Positions 60,771 through 64,000 of a stretch of 64,000 bases of DNA are shown here, in pieces. Each line of letters begins with the position of its first letter. The stretch's first letter is position 1. Origin of the DNA: Flavobacterium sp. SUN052. GTDB taxonomy: Bacteria; Bacteroidota; Bacteroidia; Flavobacteriales; Flavobacteriaceae. Under the pieces are notes generated by a model, which was given only the letters and a program-made list of their open reading frames with translations, did no database searches and was not told the DNA's origin. A program made the position numbers and the translations under genes. Where the stretch lies: NCBI RefSeq assembly GCF_028867935.1, contig NZ_JAPQNS010000005.1, positions 310,001 to 374,000 of the forward strand, read 5' to 3'.

Positions 60771-60983
60771 TCATTTTTTAGTCACTTCGCTCGCCGATTT
60801 TACAATCTTCTTCTTTCCCTGCTTCAGCACCAAAGCAGGTTCGTCGGCCGAACCTTTGCGCTTAACAGTAGTACCCTGAACGGTTTTCTTTACGTCTTCT
60901 TTATGAACTTCCGACACCGTTCCTTCTGCCTTATGACCAGCGTAATTCCATTCGACCTGATCACCTTTTTTTACCGTTGCCAT
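60771..60983 (-). CDS. DUF2945 (Tudor-like) small protein
   Basis: A 70-residue basic protein with the DUF2945 motif KGDQVEWNYAGHKAEGTVSE (about 6-25) and GTTVKRKGSADEPALVLKQG. The fold is a small SH3/Tudor-like barrel. It is co-oriented with DUF3140, 13 nt apart, a frequent pairing that suggests a joint role, perhaps in nucleic-acid binding. Its C-terminal part is Lys-rich. Confidence 0.82.
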   Translation of the reverse strand: MATVKKGDQVEWNYAGHKAEGTVSEVHKEDVKKTVQGTTVKRKGSADEPALVLKQGKKKIVKSASEVTKK

Positions 60984-61067
60984 CTGTTATTATGAAAAGT
61001 TAGTTGGGTAATTGGAGGTTTGTCGGTTTAGAGAACTACCTCAGTTGCCCTTCTACATTATGCTGCA

Positions 61068-61784
61068 TTATTCCAGATTACCGTTTTTGGCATCACGCTT
61101 CATCTTGTCGTTCGCAAAGACCGCAATCTCCACCCGGCGATTTTTTTGCCGACCGCTTTCCGTATCATTGCTTGCAATGGGTTGTGATTCACCGTAGCCC
61201 TTCTCGTCTACCCGGCCACTGCGAACACCCTGTTTTTGCAGGAATTTAGCAACTTCGTCGGCCCGCTGCCGTGACAGTCTCAGATTAAGGTCATCCGAAC
61301 CTGTTGCATCAGCATGGCCTTCAATCACGATGTCAGTATCTTCGTATTTCTTCAGCGTCTGCGCAAAATCAGTCAAATCGCGCTGGGTTTGCGGCTTCAG
61401 ATCGTACTTGTTCACGTCGAACAGAATGTCGGAGCCAAACGTGATTTTAATGCCTTCGCCAACGCGTTCTACAGTTGCATTAGGTAATTCGCGTTGCATC
61501 TCTTCGGCGGCTTTATCCATTCGACGACCAATGACAGCACCGGCGGCACCACCTACTGTTGCACCCAGAATAGCACCTAAGACTGTATTGCCCGATCTAC
61601 TGCCAATAACTCCGCCGATCGCTGCACCTCCGGCAGCACCAATGCCGGCCCCGCGCTGGGTCTTGTTTGTGTTTCGTTTAATCGACTTACAACTCATCAG
61701 AACATCGCCTGATAGTAAGGTCACGGCAAGAGCCAGGGCGGCCGTTCGATTGCCAAAAGTTTGCTTGTTCCAGTTCATAATCAT
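61068..61784 (-). CDS. OmpA-family lipoprotein with glycine-zipper domain
   Basis: I start at the ATG at 61784 (MIMNWNKQTFGNRTAALALA); the further upstream codon is TTG. A lipobox LMSC follows near residue 32. Next is a glycine-zipper segment (GAGIGAAGGAAIGGVIGSRS, about 46-65, repeated), then an OmpA domain (ITFGSDILFDVNKYDLKPQ, GHADATGSDDLNLRLSRQRA and GYGESQPIASNDTESGRQKNRR). The domain ties the outer membrane to peptidoglycan. Its GYGESQPIASNDTE block resembles that fused to the pyrophosphatase at 38307. Confidence 0.88.
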   Translation of the reverse strand: MIMNWNKQTFGNRTAALALAVTLLSGDVLMSCKSIKRNTNKTQRGAGIGAAGGAAIGGVIGSRSGNTVLGAILGATVGGAAGAVIGRRMDKAAEEMQRELPNATVERVGEGIKITFGSDILFDVNKYDLKPQTQRDLTDFAQTLKKYEDTDIVIEGHADATGSDDLNLRLSRQRADEVAKFLQKQGVRSGRVDEKGYGESQPIASNDTESGRQKNRRVEIAVFANDKMKRDAKNGNLE

Positions 61785-61959
61785 GTGGGATGTTTTGCCA
61801 TTCAATGGCCAAAAGTTGTACCAGTTGACACGCTGACTAATGGCTCGCTGAATTTTAAAATGTTAATGGTTTAACTATTAATTAGTTACACTTTGTCTAT
61901 TTGATTGAAAGACTATTGAGTGGTTTAATCAAAGAAACCTTTTTGTTAGTAGTTAGTGA

Positions 61960-62021
61960 ACGGGCATTCCTCATAATTGTAGAATATAATCTACGTAAAC
62001 AATAGGAAATACAATGCCCGT
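61960..62021. repeat. Nested inverted repeat upstream of the lipase-like gene
   Basis: Outer arms ACGGGCATT (61960-61968) and AATGCCCGT (62013-62021), middle CCT/AGG and inner GTAGA (61979-61983) with TCTAC (61990-61994). It lies 85 nt before the gene at 62106; the rest of 61806-62105 is A+T-rich without genes. Confidence 0.45.
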
Positions 62022-62105
62022 AAAACAGAAACGTTTTGCTACAAGTGGACGTTATTCTTCTATGGGGTAATCTATCTCCCTGCGCTCCCGGCTTTCTTCC
62101 AACAC

Positions 62106-63326
62106 ATGATACTGACGAAGACTTTTTTGACATTTCTCCTGATGACTTTGCTCTCAGGATTGGTTTTACTTGGTCCCACAGGTTGCAAAACAAATCCCGA
62201 GCCTGTTGTTGATCCTCAGCCGCAAACGCTGGTTAGTGCCACGCAGATTGGCCAGTATACGACGGCTCAACTTAGCACGCGCTACACATCGCTGTTCGGA
62301 AGTGTTGCCTCGCTGATTACTGGGCAGTACCTGAAGAACACGATCACGGTGTATAAAGTGGTGTACAAAACCAAAAACACCGATGGTACGGACGTGCAGG
62401 CATCTGGTGCATTAATTGTTCCTACGGTAACTGGTGCGCTTCCTATGCTCAGCCTGCAACATGGTACCATTCGTACCGACGATGATGCCCCCTCGAACAA
62501 CGGTACGGGTAGCGATACCTATTCATTCGGGTCTTTGTTCGGCTCTTACGGCTATATTGTAGCCTTACCCGACTATATTGGCTACGGCACCTCGAAAAGT
62601 TTGCCCCACACCTACGAACATCGAAATGGTTTGGCAACAGCTTCGCTGGATATGCTCCGGGCAAGCCGGGAATTTCTGGCTCAGAACAAAGTAAACTGGG
62701 ATAAGCGATTGTTCATCTCTGGCTATTCGGAGGGGGGGTACGCAACTATGTCGCTTCACAAAAAAATGGAGGAAGAGGCAGCAGGTGAGTTCAACCTGCG
62801 AGCGTCGAGCATTGGTGCTGGAGCTTATGACAAAACATCGTTTATGAAGTTTGTGGTCAATACGGCAGCAACGACCCGCCCCGACTACAATTCGCTGTAT
62901 ATCTGGACGCTGTTAACCTACGACCGGATCTACGGCCTCAACCGTCCGATGTCGTATTATTTTAAGGAGCCCTACGCTACTCAGATTCAGGCCCAGCGTG
63001 AGAATGCCAGTATAAGTGTAAGCCTGAACCAGATATTTACGGATGGATTTAAACAAGCTGTTAATTCCGGGTCTGATGCACTCTTCGTGAAAGCGGTTGC
63101 TGATAACGATGTGTTCGATTGGAAACCGGCTGTCCCCGTTCAATTGTATCACGGAAAAGCTGATCAGTTAGTGCCTGTCTTCAACACCCAAAATGCTGAA
63201 GCGGCTATGAAAAAGCGGGGTGCTACCGTAACGGCTACGTATGTAGAGGGCGCTAACCATACCGATATTACCGTAATCAGCCAATACGCATTGGGTACGG
63301 TTGGTTTTTTTCAGTCGGTACAGTAA
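62106..63326 (+). CDS. Alpha/beta-hydrolase (secretory lipase-like) lipoprotein
   Basis: At 406 residues it has a lipoprotein signal (lipobox GPTGC near residue 27) and an alpha/beta-hydrolase domain. The nucleophile elbow is ISGYSEGGYATM (Ser near residue 207), with HGTIRTDDDAPSN as the oxyanion region and a C-terminal VQLYHGKADQLVPV with the Asp, and GANHTD with the His. Lid-like helices lie between. The type resembles fungal secretory lipases (LIP family) and bacterial homologues. The substrate could be a triglyceride or another ester. It converges with the TolB-like gene, 13 nt apart. Confidence 0.82.
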   Translation: MILTKTFLTFLLMTLLSGLVLLGPTGCKTNPEPVVDPQPQTLVSATQIGQYTTAQLSTRYTSLFGSVASLITGQYLKNTITVYKVVYKTKNTDGTDVQASGALIVPTVTGALPMLSLQHGTIRTDDDAPSNNGTGSDTYSFGSLFGSYGYIVALPDYIGYGTSKSLPHTYEHRNGLATASLDMLRASREFLAQNKVNWDKRLFISGYSEGGYATMSLHKKMEEEAAGEFNLRASSIGAGAYDKTSFMKFVVNTAATTRPDYNSLYIWTLLTYDRIYGLNRPMSYYFKEPYATQIQAQRENASISVSLNQIFTDGFKQAVNSGSDALFVKAVADNDVFDWKPAVPVQLYHGKADQLVPVFNTQNAEAAMKKRGATVTATYVEGANHTDITVISQYALGTVGFFQSVQ

Positions 63327-63339
63327 CAGTTCTCTTTAC

Positions 63340-64000
63340 TCAATAACTCACAAAGCCAAAGTGCTTGCTATCGGGCGACCAGCTTGGCACATTAATAGTG
63401 CCTTGGCCACCCCGAAAGCGCATCAGTTCGCGGACGTTGCCCGACTTGAGGTCCATCAATCGGAGCATTACATCCTTGTCGGCGGGGTGAGCGCCACCCT
63501 GATCCTGTAGATAACTGATGAAGACAATATACTTGCCATCGGGTGAGGGGTGCGGAAACCAACTGGCATACGCATCGTTCACGAGGTGAGTAGGCTGGCT
63601 ACCATCGGCATTCATGCGCCAGATTTGCATGAGACCGGTGCGGAATGAGTTGAAATAAATGTATTTGCCGTCGGGCGAATACTCGGGGCCATCGTCGAGA
63701 CCTGTTGACGTGGTCAGGCGGGTTTCTTCAGTTCCGCCGTTAATGGGCATTGTATAAATATCAAAGTCTTTCTTGCCATCTGGTCCGGCACGTTCGCCGA
63801 CATAAGCCAGTGTTTTACCATCGGGAGATACGCCGTGCCAGTAGGAGGGTGATTTCTCCGTAATCAGTTTGGGTGTGCCACCGCCAAGCGGCACCGTAAA
63901 AACGCGCGAGTTGCCGTTGGCAGTAGCGCGTTTATCGTTGTGGCTGATGATAATTGTTAGGCCATCGGGCGTGAGGCCGTGATCGTTGTTGCAGGCGGTG
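63340..64000 (-). CDS. TolB-like PD40 beta-propeller protein (5' truncated by window edge)
   Basis: The frame is open to the right edge, so the true start is beyond the window and the GTG at 63894 is internal. About 220 residues are visible, made of WD40-like PD40 units, each with an SPDG turn ([49 protein letters not shown]). Such propellers occur in TolB and in periplasmic peptidases and enzymes; with no more sequence I cannot say which. The C-terminus falls right after the last unit. Confidence 0.78.
   Translation of the reverse strand, partial: TACNNDHGLTPDGLTIIISHNDKRATANGNSRVFTVPLGGGTPKLITEKSPSYWHGVSPDGKTLAYVGERAGPDGKKDFDIYTMPINGGTEETRLTTSTGLDDGPEYSPDGKYIYFNSFRTGLMQIWRMNADGSQPTHLVNDAYASWFPHPSPDGKYIVFISYLQDQGGAHPADKDVMLRLMDLKSGNVRELMRFRGGQGTINVPSWSPDSKHFGFVSY

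Overview
The window reads as a chromosomal segment of a Bacteroidota bacterium of the order Cytophagales, most like Spirosoma and relatives. The evidence is a SusC/SusD pair with an ECF sigma/FecR relay, LytTR regulators with LytS-type kinases, TTTG-type promoter boxes, the absence of Shine-Dalgarno sequences, a G+C content near 50 % and many small Cytophagales-type stress proteins. The genus is inferred from overall resemblance, not from a marker gene. I saw no rRNA, tRNA, CRISPR array, phage or transposase gene. The first gene (secreted lipase) and the last (TolB-like propeller) run off the window edges.

Layout. (1) 1-3906: lipase-META protein, a lipoprotein, a SMUG2-like uracil-DNA glycosylase next to a Rad52-type annealing protein, and a YdeI/OmdA protein. 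(2) 4098-11717: sulfur genes: TauE/SafE exporter, MetZ, then a UPF0175/PIN toxin-antitoxin pair, a secreted Gfo/Idh/MocA oxidoreductase, and APS reductase (cysH), cysD and cysN. Together they activate and reduce sulfate and fix sulfide into homocysteine; sulfite reductase is not here. (3) 11740-17329: membrane protein, rbfA, LolE-like permease and four small cytosolic proteins. (4) 17557-26034, minus strand: an arylsulfatase/SusD/SusC/FecR/sigma locus for uptake of a sulfated substrate. (5) 26175-33830: signalling, with a LytTR/LytS pair, an ECF sigma factor and an H-NOX gas sensor with hybrid kinase and LytTR regulator. (6) 33884-41009, minus strand: an LCIB-type carbonic anhydrase candidate, an FAD oxidoreductase, a GT-C glycosyltransferase and a membrane pyrophosphatase fused to an OmpA domain. 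(7) 41269-51043: FAD oxidoreductase with an in-frame palindromic insertion, GreA-like protein, ZIP transporter, tandem SDRs, GlgX and small stress proteins. (8) 51325-56453: four receiver-domain proteins including an NtrC-type sigma54 activator. (9) 57162-61784: EEP nuclease-like protein and a run of stress proteins (YtxH x2, DUF2383, DUF3140, DUF2945, OmpA lipoprotein). (10) 62106-64000: lipase-like lipoprotein and a PD40 propeller.

The points most worth a second look are the pyrophosphatase-OmpA fusion, the palindrome absorbed into a coding sequence, the H-NOX phosphorelay, the bacterial LCIB homologue, and several dispersed intergenic inverted repeats, some in positions where a terminator would make no sense.
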